A DNA stretch of 5,541 bases from CADEFX01 sp050260355 (GCA_050260355.1 JBLNBZ010000089.1:1-5541); one strand, 5' to 3'; shown: positions 1-4,941, counted from the stretch's first letter. Made by a program: numbers and translations. Notes: a model not told the origin generated them from the letters alone.

Positions 1-2
1 AT

Positions 3-74
3 TACGAGGAGCTGGCGCCCAGGCACTGGGCCGCCTGCTGGGAGGCGGCCCGCGTTGCCGAGGCCGCCCAATGA
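3..74 (+). CDS. Peptide ABC transporter ATPase, DppD/OppD-like, C-terminal end only
   Basis: Only the last 23 codons of this gene lie in the window; it enters from the left edge and stops at TGA 72-74. The residues include HWAACWEAARVAEAAQ. The H-x-A-A-C pattern is the same as in the next gene (GHFAAC near its end) and is typical of the extreme C-terminus of peptide/nickel transporter ATPases (oligo_HPY region), where it supplies the last of four conserved cysteines. The stop codon overlaps the start of the next ATPase gene in an ATGA, the usual tight arrangement of paired dppD-dppF genes. Family assignment is an inference from this short tail plus the neighbour, since the nucleotide-binding core is outside the window. 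Confidence 0.7.
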   Translation, partial: YEELAPRHWAACWEAARVAEAAQ

Positions 75-1066
75 AGCAGCCCTCACAGAGCGTGCTGCAG
101 GTCAAGGATCTGACGAAGCACTTCGTCGTGCGCAAGGGCCTGTTCGGCACCGGCGCCAGGGTTCACGCCGTCGACGGCATCAGCTTCTCGATCGGCGAGA
201 GCGAGACGCTGGGCCTAGTCGGCGAATCCGGCTGCGGCAAGTCCACTGCCGGCAAGCTCATTCTCAAGCTGATTGAGCCGACCTCGGGCGAGATCCGGCT
301 TTCCGGCGATCGCATCGACGAGCTTTCCGTCAACGAGATGCGCAAGCGCCGCCGCACCCTGCAGGTCGTGTTCCAGGACCCCTATTCCTCGCTCAATCCG
401 CGCATGCGCGCCCGCGATATCGTCGCCGAGCCCTTGCGCAACTTCGAGAGCCTCTTGGAGAGCGAGATCGACGCCAAGGTCGCCGAGCTGTTCGAGAACG
501 TCGGCCTGCGCCGCGACCAGATGCGGCGCTTCCCGCACGAGTTCTCCGGAGGACAGCGCCAGCGGCTCGTGATCGCGCGCGCCCTGGCCTTGCGCCCCAA
601 GCTGATCGTGTGCGATGAGCCGGTGTCCGCGCTCGACGTCTCGGTGCAGGCGCAGGTGATCAACCTGCTCATCGATCTGCAGAAAAACTTCGGACTGTCC
701 TACCTCTTCATTGCTCACGATCTGGCGGTCGTCGAGCACATCAGCCATCGCGTCGCCGTCATGTATCTCGGGCGCATCGTCGAGCTGGCCGACAAGGAGT
801 CCCTGTTCGCCTCCCCGCAGCATCCCTACACCGAGGCCCTGCTTTCCGCCGTGCCGGTGCCCGACCCGACGGTCACGCCCAAGCGCATCATCCTGCAAGG
901 TGACGTGCCGAGCCCCATAAAGCCCCCTCCGGGGTGCCACTTCCACACGCGCTGCCCCTATGCTTTCGATCGATGCAAGGTGGAGCGCCCGTTGATGCGC
1001 GAGGTCAAGACGGGGCACTTCGCGGCCTGTCATCTGCGCGATGGGCCGGTTGCCCAGGGAGTGTGA
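71..1066 (+). CDS. Peptide/dipeptide ABC transporter ATP-binding protein, DppF/OppF-like
   Basis: This is a 331-residue cytoplasmic ATPase that would power a peptide-type ABC importer together with the partner ATPase just upstream. Every ABC motif is intact: Walker A GESGCGKST (51-59), Q-loop FQDP (101-104), signature FSGGQRQR (158-165), Walker B LIVCDEP (178-184), D-loop SALD (186-189) and switch His216. The C-terminal oligo_HPY domain starts at HPYTEALLSAVP (251-262) and has GDVPSP (277-282) and four cysteines, C289, C295, C302 and C320. These are the positions that carry an iron-sulfur cluster in some characterised Opp/Dpp ATPases. Length is normal for the family. The ATG is supported by GAGG at 60-63 and by the ATGA overlap with the preceding gene. 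Substrate cannot be read from the ATPase; relatives import dipeptides, oligopeptides, nickel or glutathione. The downstream amidohydrolase hints at an N-carbamoyl or peptide-like substrate. Confidence 0.93.
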   Translation: MKQPSQSVLQVKDLTKHFVVRKGLFGTGARVHAVDGISFSIGESETLGLVGESGCGKSTAGKLILKLIEPTSGEIRLSGDRIDELSVNEMRKRRRTLQVVFQDPYSSLNPRMRARDIVAEPLRNFESLLESEIDAKVAELFENVGLRRDQMRRFPHEFSGGQRQRLVIARALALRPKLIVCDEPVSALDVSVQAQVINLLIDLQKNFGLSYLFIAHDLAVVEHISHRVAVMYLGRIVELADKESLFASPQHPYTEALLSAVPVPDPTVTPKRIILQGDVPSPIKPPPGCHFHTRCPYAFDRCKVERPLMREVKTGHFAACHLRDGPVAQGV

Positions 1067-1068
1067 GG
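1065..1068 (+). promoter_or_regulatory. Ribosome binding site of the D-carbamoylase gene
   Basis: GAGG overlaps the stop codon of the ATPase gene and sits 9 bases before ATG 1078. It favours that ATG over in-frame upstream starts, such as ATG 934 inside the ATPase gene, which would add 48 unrelated residues. The two genes are therefore probably cotranscribed and translationally close-coupled. Confidence 0.7.
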
Positions 1069-1077
1069 CGGCAAATC

Positions 1078-2013
1078 ATGAGCAGGATCATCACTGTCGG
1101 TGCCGCTCAGCTCGGCCGAATCGCCCGCGCCGAGACCCGGCGCCAAGTCGTGGCTCGCCTGATCGCGCTGATGCGCCAGGCCAAGAGCGCCGGCTGCGAC
1201 CTCGTCGTCTATCCCGAGCTGGCGCTCACCACCTTCTTTCCCCGCTGGTACATGGAGGATCAGGCCGAAATCGACAGCTTCTTCGAGCGCGAGATGCCGT
1301 CGAAGGAGACCGGGCCCCTGTTCGAGGTGGCGCGCGAGCTCGGTATCGCTTTCCATCTGGGCTACGCCGAGCTTATCGAGGAGGATGGACGCACGCGCCG
1401 CTTCAACACCGCCATCCTGGTCGACAAGCAGGGCAAGATCGTCGGCAAGTATCGCAAGGTGCATCTGCCGGGCCACGCCGAGCACGAGCCCTGGCGCCAG
1501 TTCCAGCACCTTGAGAAGCGCTACTTCGAGGTCGGCAACCTCGGCTTTCCCGTCTGGCGCACCCTGGGCGGCATCCTCGGCATGTGCATCTGCAATGACC
1601 GCCGCTGGCCCGAGACCTATCGCGTCATGGGCCTGCAGGGCGTCGAGATGATCGTTCTGGGCTACAACACCCCGCTGCACAACCCGCCCGCACCCGAGCA
1701 CGATGCGCTTGCCAACTTCCACAATGCGCTCGTCATGCAGTCGGGCGCCTACCAGAACGGCACCTGGGTCGTCGGCGTCGCCAAGTGCGGCGTGGAGGAA
1801 GGCGTCATGCAGATCGGCCAGTCGCAGATCATCGCGCCGTCAGGCGAGACCGTAGCCATGTGCTCGACGCTCGGCGATGAGCTTTGCGTCGCCCGCTGCG
1901 ATCTGGATCTCACTCTTTCCTACAAGTCGACGGTGTTCAATTTCGCGCGCCACCGTCAGCCCGAGCACTACGGGCTCATCACCGCGCGCAAGGGCGCAAT
2001 CCCGCCGGCCTGA
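1078..2013 (+). CDS. N-carbamoyl-D-amino acid hydrolase (nitrilase superfamily)
   Basis: The 311-residue product is a carbon-nitrogen hydrolase. It would convert an N-carbamoyl-D-amino acid to the free D-amino acid, CO2 and ammonia in the cytoplasm. The catalytic triad is visible as Glu47 (YPE), Lys127 (KVHLPG) and Cys172 (ICNDRRWPE). These are the same positions as in Agrobacterium D-carbamoylase as I recall it, and the alignment is nearly gap-free from IARAETR (15-21) through LALTTFFPRW to RHRQPEHYGLI near the end. Residues that bind the substrate carboxylate or carbamoyl group in that enzyme are also kept: His144, Asn173, Arg175, Arg176 and Asn197. The gene starts 11 bases after a peptide-type transporter ATPase, so transport and hydrolysis are probably linked, as in hydantoin or N-carbamoyl amino acid use. 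No hydantoinase or racemase is in the window. N-carbamoylputrescine amidase and beta-ureidopropionase are related alternatives, but the match is weaker. Confidence 0.9.
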   Translation: MSRIITVGAAQLGRIARAETRRQVVARLIALMRQAKSAGCDLVVYPELALTTFFPRWYMEDQAEIDSFFEREMPSKETGPLFEVARELGIAFHLGYAELIEEDGRTRRFNTAILVDKQGKIVGKYRKVHLPGHAEHEPWRQFQHLEKRYFEVGNLGFPVWRTLGGILGMCICNDRRWPETYRVMGLQGVEMIVLGYNTPLHNPPAPEHDALANFHNALVMQSGAYQNGTWVVGVAKCGVEEGVMQIGQSQIIAPSGETVAMCSTLGDELCVARCDLDLTLSYKSTVFNFARHRQPEHYGLITARKGAIPPA

Positions 2014-2024
2014 GCGTCAGGCCG
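2006..2024. terminator. Stem-loop shared by two convergent stop codons
   Basis: A perfect 8-bp inverted repeat, CGGCCTGA - GCG - TCAGGCCG, has a 3-base loop. The TGA of the amidohydrolase (2011-2013) is in the left arm. The TGA of pcaJ on the other strand (2017-2019 read in reverse) is in the right arm. The geometry fits a bidirectional terminator for head-on genes. Neither side has a T-tract, so intrinsic termination would be weak; 3'-end protection or pausing are alternatives. Confidence 0.5.
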
Positions 2025-2712
2025 CTGCCCGCCGATGCAGCTTGGCGCCCGTGCGGGCCTGCAGCGACTCGAAAGAAAGCCCCGGCACCATGTCGACCAG
2101 CTCGAAGCCGCGCTCGGTCACATCGATGACCGCAAGGTTCGTGTAGACCCGCTTCACCGCGCGCACGGCCGTCAGCGGCAGCGTGCATTTCTCGACGAGC
2201 TTGCTGCTGCCGTCCTTCGACGTGTGCTCCATGAGAAGCCACACCCGCTGGGCTCCGGCGGCAAGGTCCATGGCGCCGCCCACCGCCGGCACCGCTTTCG
2301 TCAGCGACGTCGTCCAGTTGGCGAAATCGCCGTTCTCGGCCACCTCGAAGGCACCCAGAACGCACAGATCCAGATGCCCGCCGCGGATCATGGCGAAGCT
2401 GTCGGCGTGATGCACGATGGCAGCACCCGTGCGAAGCGTCACGTTCTGCTTGCCGGCGTTGACGATCCAGGTGTTCAGCTCGCCCGGCTTCTGCAGCGGG
2501 CCCATCCCCACCAGTCCGTTCTCCGACTGGAAGATCACTTCCCGGCCGGGCGGCACGAAATCGCCCACCAGCAAGGGAATGCCGATGCCGAGATTGACGT
2601 ACCAGCCTTCGGGAATGTCGCGCGCAAGGCGCTCCGCCATGCCGGCCCGCGTGAGCGGCACGAAGCCTTCATTGCTCTCGCGGTTCATTGCGGGCTTAGC
2701 AACTGTCACCAT
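2017..2712 (-). CDS. pcaJ: 3-oxoadipate CoA-transferase subunit B (3-oxoacid CoA-transferase family)
   Basis: This is the 231-residue beta subunit of a family I CoA-transferase. It carries the catalytic glutamate, Glu64, in FQSENGLVG (61-69), which matches the family signature [LF][HQ]SENG exactly. That residue forms the glutamyl-CoA intermediate when CoA moves from succinyl-CoA to the 3-oxoacid. Other conserved blocks are VNLGIGIP (39-46), INAGKQ-like VNAGKQNVTL (84-93), RGGHLDLCVLGAFEV (110-124) and VGGAMDLA (144-151). It is the second gene of the operon, 21 bases after pcaI. About 18 residues precede the domain start (LTRAGMAERLA) and there is a short basic C-terminal tail. The sequence resembles PcaJ most, with ScoB (succinyl-CoA:acetoacetate) as the main alternative. 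No other beta-ketoadipate gene is present, so the natural substrate is inferred. Confidence 0.88.
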   Translation of the reverse strand: MVTVAKPAMNRESNEGFVPLTRAGMAERLARDIPEGWYVNLGIGIPLLVGDFVPPGREVIFQSENGLVGMGPLQKPGELNTWIVNAGKQNVTLRTGAAIVHHADSFAMIRGGHLDLCVLGAFEVAENGDFANWTTSLTKAVPAVGGAMDLAAGAQRVWLLMEHTSKDGSSKLVEKCTLPLTAVRAVKRVYTNLAVIDVTERGFELVDMVPGLSFESLQARTGAKLHRRAAA

Positions 2713-2718
2713 AGGCAG

Positions 2719-2724
2719 CTCCTT
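2719..2724 (-). promoter_or_regulatory. Strong ribosome binding site of pcaJ
   Basis: Read on the minus strand this is AAGGAG, six bases before the ATG at 2712-2710 and within the 21-base gap after the pcaI stop. It supports the first ATG rather than the in-frame Met at residue 9. It also contrasts with pcaI, which has no visible site, so the second subunit may be translated at least as well as the first. Confidence 0.8.
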
Positions 2725-2733
2725 CTTCCGCCA

Positions 2734-3438
2734 TCAGCCGTCCGGATTGGCGGTCGCCGGTGGCGGATCACCATACGGCACGTGAACGACCCGATCGACG
2801 TAAATGCCGGGCGTGATGATCTCCTCGGGGCCGAGCTTGCCGAGCTCCACCACATGCTGCGTCTGGACGATCGTCAATTTCGCCGCGGTTGCCATGACCG
2901 GGTTGAAGTTTCGCCCGCTGAGCCGGTACGTGAGATTGCCCCAGCGATCGGCTTGCCAGGCTTCCACGAGCGCGACGTCGCCGTGAAGCGCACGCTCCAG
3001 CACGTACATGCGCCCGTCGATCTCGCGCGTCTCCTTGCCTTCGGCCAGCGCCGTCCCGTACGCCGTCGGCGTGTAAAAGGCCGCAATTCCGGCCCCTGCC
3101 GCCCTCAGCCGTTCCGCCAGCGTCCCCTGCGGCACCAGCTCGAGCTCGAGCTTGCCCGCCTTGTGCAGCTCGTCGAACACGACTGAGCCCTGGCTGCGCG
3201 GGAAGCTGCAAATGATCTTGCGCACCCGGCCGGCCGCCATCAGGCGCGGCAGCGCGGCGACGCGGCCGGTGCCTGCATTGTTGGCAACGATGGTGAGGTC
3301 GGTGGCGCCCTGCTCCAGCAGCGCCTCGATCAACGCGTTGGGCTGGCCGACCGCGCCAAAACCGCCAATGAGCACGACAGAGCCATCCTTAATGCCGGTC
3401 AGCGCATCGGCGCGCGTCTTCACGAGCTTGTCGATCAT
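2734..3438 (-). CDS. pcaI: 3-oxoadipate CoA-transferase subunit A (3-oxoacid CoA-transferase family)
   Basis: This is the 234-residue alpha subunit that pairs with the adjacent beta subunit to activate 3-oxoadipate (or a related 3-oxoacid) with CoA from succinyl-CoA, feeding aromatic breakdown products toward the TCA cycle. The family signature is complete: DGSVVLIGGFGAVGQP (18-33). Long blocks match the PcaI I remember from Pseudomonas: LTIVANNAGTG (48-58), RKIICSFPRS (73-82), VFDELHKAGK (87-96), LVPQGTLAERLRAAGAGI (101-118), EGKETREIDGRMYVLE (133-148), DRWGNLTYR (164-172) and EEIITPGIYVDRVV (205-218). The protein ends in a Pro-rich tail (PYGDPPPATANPDG) beyond the usual end. The start matches the family start (MIDK against MINK), although no Shine-Dalgarno sequence precedes it. 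ScoA is the alternative name if the substrate is acetoacetate. Confidence 0.9.
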   Translation of the reverse strand: MIDKLVKTRADALTGIKDGSVVLIGGFGAVGQPNALIEALLEQGATDLTIVANNAGTGRVAALPRLMAAGRVRKIICSFPRSQGSVVFDELHKAGKLELELVPQGTLAERLRAAGAGIAAFYTPTAYGTALAEGKETREIDGRMYVLERALHGDVALVEAWQADRWGNLTYRLSGRNFNPVMATAAKLTIVQTQHVVELGKLGPEEIITPGIYVDRVVHVPYGDPPPATANPDG

Positions 3439-3487
3439 TGTTGGTACGTGTTCGTCCGGACAGACAGGGCTGCTGTGTGACTCGTCC

Positions 3488-3527
3488 GTTCAGTTGAACG
3501 CAGACTTCAAGTTCAGGCAACAGGCAA
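3488..3527. promoter_or_regulatory. Possible operator cluster upstream of pcaI
   Basis: The stretch 50-89 bases before the pcaI start holds a palindrome GTTCA-GT-TGAAC (3488-3499), a third GTTCA half-site (3511-3515) and a tandem duplication CAGGCAA-CAGGCAA (3514-3527). An 8-bp palindrome GTCCGGAC lies closer to the gene at 3454-3461. Such clustering is usual where a dimeric regulator binds a catabolic promoter. I found no convincing -35/-10 pair for pcaI, so placing the site relative to the promoter is not possible. The role is inferred. Confidence 0.35.
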
Positions 3528-3565
3528 TGCCGCCTCCCAGCCACTACCACCTTCACACACCAACA

Positions 3566-3838
3566 ATGGAGATAGGGCATGAGGCCCGTCCAGCACGCGC
3601 ACCTCGTACGGACTTGCCATCGGGCGAAGGCGTTACGGCCCCGGAAGTAGCGTTAATTGCCAAAAGGGGGAACACGTCGTTGCAGCATGCGTTACACACT
3701 GCGTGTGAGCGGAAGCATGCTGCATCCGGATACGACGGCAAGAATTGGGTACGATTCTCGACTGCTGTTGCACACGAAACACAATTTTTCCATCTAGAAT
3801 ACGTCGCCTGGGTGCCCAGCGGACGCGGCCGCTCGTGA
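3566..3838 (+). CDS. Doubtful 90-residue open reading frame, unknown
   Basis: Starting at ATG 3566 this frame encodes 90 residues (MEIGHEARPARAPRTDLPSG at the start, VAWVPSGRGRS at the end) with no family I recognise, no signal peptide and no membrane segment. For coding: it stays open through an AT-richer region full of stops in other frames, and its start context (ACCAACAATG) is identical to that of pcaI on the opposite strand. Against: there is no ribosome binding site, and by hand count about 57% of third codon positions are G or C, clearly below what the flanking genes show. The same frame is open further left, antisense to pcaI, which is common for shadow frames in GC-rich DNA. I consider it more likely non-coding. 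Confidence 0.2.
   Translation: MEIGHEARPARAPRTDLPSGEGVTAPEVALIAKRGNTSLQHALHTACERKHAASGYDGKNWVRFSTAVAHETQFFHLEYVAWVPSGRGRS
3681..3724. repeat. Nested inverted repeat
   Basis: Outer arms TGCAGCATGC (3681-3690) and GCATGCTGCA (3715-3724) are perfect 10-bp inverted copies around a 24-base spacer. The spacer itself holds CACAC-TGC-GTGTG (3695-3707). Each outer arm includes the palindrome GCATGC, and the two palindromes are 30 bases apart, close to three helical turns. It could act as paired protein-binding sites on one DNA face or as an RNA stem-loop if transcribed. No poly-T follows, so it is not a standard terminator. Confidence 0.6.
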
Positions 3839-3884
3839 AATTGTCAGGAAGTGGACACGAAATCGCCGCCGGGAGGAAAACCTT

Positions 3885-3971
3885 ATGGATAACATCACGA
3901 CTATCGGACGAGCTATGGTGCAGGGCACACAATCTTCTTGCCATGCTTCCAAAGAAATACTAATTTTATGA
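3885..3971 (+). CDS. Small open reading frame with strong ribosome binding site, possible leader peptide
   Basis: A 28-codon frame (MDNITTIGRAMVQGTQSSCH at its start, ending KEILIL) is preceded by GGGAGG at 3871-3876, eight bases before the ATG. This is one of the two best Shine-Dalgarno matches in the window. The peptide has no membrane segment or signal sequence that I can see and no run of one amino acid that would suggest classic attenuation. Its stop overlaps the start of another 22-codon frame (ATGA at 3968-3971), which in turn overlaps a third at ATGA 4033-4036, leading into the regulator gene. The arrangement suggests upstream frames that control translation of the regulator, or a small independent peptide. 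The peptide family is unknown to me. Confidence 0.4.
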   Translation: MDNITTIGRAMVQGTQSSCHASKEILIL

Positions 3972-4036
3972 GTGCCTTGAACTACCTCACCGAACAGTTC
4001 AGTTTAACACATTTGGTTAACAAGGGATGGCGATGA
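3968..4036 (+). CDS. Second short frame of the leader chain (22 codons), doubtful
   Basis: This frame begins MSALNYLTEQFSLTHLVNKG. It starts on the ATGA shared with the stop of the preceding 28-codon frame and ends on another ATGA shared with the next frame. It has no ribosome binding site of its own, so translation would depend on coupling to the upstream frame. Its only support is this overlap geometry. No homology is recognised. Confidence 0.22.
   Translation: MSALNYLTEQFSLTHLVNKGWR
4004..4020. promoter_or_regulatory. Inverted repeat TTAAC-N7-GTTAA upstream of the regulator
   Basis: TTAAC (4004-4008) and GTTAA (4016-4020) form a short dyad 50-66 bases before the regulator start, and GGTTAA recurs at 4038-4043, 23 bases after the copy at 4015-4020. 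The dyad is a plausible site for a dimeric regulator, possibly the gene's own product. The two TTAA cores are nine bases apart, not the seven of CtrA boxes. Function is inferred. Confidence 0.3.
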
Positions 4037-4137
4037 CGGTTAAATCGCCGATCTCCCATTGGGGGCATCATGGTAAAGCGTACCTCTCTTACACCGGTGT
4101 CACGCGGGAATATTTCGCATCAGGCTTGTGCAATTAG
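4033..4137 (+). CDS. Third short frame (34 codons), overlapping the regulator start out of frame, doubtful
   Basis: The frame starts MTVKSPISHWGHHGKAYLSY and stops at TAG 4135-4137, covering the first 22 codons of the regulator in a different frame. AAGGG at 4022-4026 lies six bases before its ATG, a better ribosome site than that of the regulator itself (GGGGG at 4061-4065, four bases before its ATG). If translated, it would compete with or obstruct initiation at 4070. It may instead signal that the regulator really starts elsewhere. No homology is recognised. Confidence 0.22.
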   Translation: MTVKSPISHWGHHGKAYLSYTGVTREYFASGLCN

Positions 4138-4885
4138 CTCCAGCACCGTTTCAGAGACCGCGTCGCCTCGCGCCTGTGCGGAGCATGCACCATCCCGCCT
4201 CACGCCATCCGACGATGGTTGTATCGTCCTCATCGAGCGGCGGGCGCTCATTCGCGATTGCCTGCGCCGCTGCCTTGCACTGTCGTGCGGCGTCAACGTA
4301 ATCGCGGTGCGCAACGCCGACGAGTGGCTGGAGCTGTCGAAGACGACGCCCGTCTCTCTCGTCATCCTCAGCACCATTGGGGCATCCAACGGCGCCGACG
4401 TGCAGCATGACATGGCGCGCCTGGTGCAGGCGAAGGGCGCCCACCCGATGGTCGTCATTTCCGATGGCGACGACCTGGAGCAGATCGTCGGCACCCTGGA
4501 TAATGGCGCACAAGGCTACATTCCGACCGACCTCACCCTCGACATTGCCATCGAGGCCATGCGCCTGGTGCGAGCCGGGGGCATATTCGTTCCGGCCAGC
4601 AGCCTGGTTGCGGCGCGTCGGACGGGCGAGGCCGGGGGCGCAGCTCCCCGGAGCCCCAACAGCATCTTCACGGCGCGGCAGGCGGCGGTCGTCGACGCCC
4701 TGCGCCGCGGAAAAGCGAACAAGGTCATCGCTTACGAGCTCAAGATGCGCGAGAGCACGGTCAAGGTGCACGTGCGCAATATCATGAAGAAGCTCAACGC
4801 GAAGAACCGCACGGAAGTGGCTTTCCTGGCGAACGAGTTGATCAAGGCCGGCAGCCCGCCGCCTGCGGCCTATATTGCCCGGTAA
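4070..4885 (+). CDS. LuxR-type transcriptional regulator with degenerate receiver domain
   Basis: This is a 271-residue DNA-binding regulator. Residues 1-48 are a Ser/Ala-rich extension. Residues 50-178 have the fold pattern of a response-regulator receiver, and 199-257 are a LuxR/NarL helix-turn-helix (FTARQAAVVDALRRGKANKV, then ESTVKVHVRNIMKKL). Receiver chemistry is missing: the usual Asp pair is Glu56-Arg57 (VLIERR), the phospho-Asp position is Ser101 (VILST), and the conserved Lys is Thr153 (GYIPTD); only Ser131 fits. It is therefore probably not switched by phosphorylation. Cysteines at 51, 64, 68 and 73 sit in the first receiver helix region. A GGGGG run lies four bases before the ATG; GTG 4097 is an alternative start. 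No histidine kinase is nearby. Targets are unknown; the divergent pcaIJ operon is the only complete catabolic operon at hand. Confidence 0.88.
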   Translation: MVKRTSLTPVSRGNISHQACAISSSTVSETASPRACAEHAPSRLTPSDDGCIVLIERRALIRDCLRRCLALSCGVNVIAVRNADEWLELSKTTPVSLVILSTIGASNGADVQHDMARLVQAKGAHPMVVISDGDDLEQIVGTLDNGAQGYIPTDLTLDIAIEAMRLVRAGGIFVPASSLVAARRTGEAGGAAPRSPNSIFTARQAAVVDALRRGKANKVIAYELKMRESTVKVHVRNIMKKLNAKNRTEVAFLANELIKAGSPPPAAYIAR

Positions 4886-4941
4886 GCCGGCGTCCGTCCG
4901 CGGATGTCCGCGCGCCGGACGCACGAAACCGTGATCCTTCT

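Larger units (their letters stand above)
3439..3884. other. Long intergenic region upstream of pcaI, AT-richer, repeat-bearing
   Basis: These 446 bases separate pcaI (leftward) from the first rightward short frame. They contain the operator-like cluster near pcaI, a nested inverted repeat (3681-3724), three GCGTTA copies (starting at 3630, 3650 and 3689), a small hairpin CTGGG-TG-CCCAG (3808-3819) and a TAGAAT hexamer (3795-3800). The hexamer would fit a -10 box but has no well-spaced -35. Only one frame of any length is protein-like (see 3566-3838). Composition resembles regulatory or recently acquired DNA rather than the flanking genes. Confidence 0.6.

Noticed and set aside
215..1033. 272-codon minus-strand frame inside the ATPase gene
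   Set aside because: Antisense shadow of a gene with all ABC ATPase motifs intact.
2035..3186. 383-codon + strand open frame antisense to pcaJ and pcaI
   Set aside because: It is the complement of two well-supported genes; the product is rich in Arg, His and Pro with no family features, as expected for an antisense frame in GC-rich DNA.
3514..3533. Sigma-54-like GG...GC pair upstream of pcaI on the minus strand (GGCA...TTGC)
   Set aside because: The GG and GC are 11 bases apart rather than the required 10.
3768..3800. Sigma-70 promoter TTGCAC ... TAGAAT
   Set aside because: The spacer is 21 bases, too long for a standard promoter; TAGAAT alone is not enough.
3633..3944. 103-codon minus-strand frame in the intergenic region
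   Set aside because: It has no ribosome site, no recognisable motif and an unnatural composition; it also overlaps the better-supported short frame at 3885.
4004..4020. CtrA box near the regulator start
   Set aside because: The TTAA cores are separated by nine bases; the CtrA consensus needs seven.
4091..4100. Perfect palindrome ACACCGGTGT in the first codons of the regulator
   Set aside because: A 10-bp palindrome is expected several times by chance in a window of this length, and nothing else marks this one.
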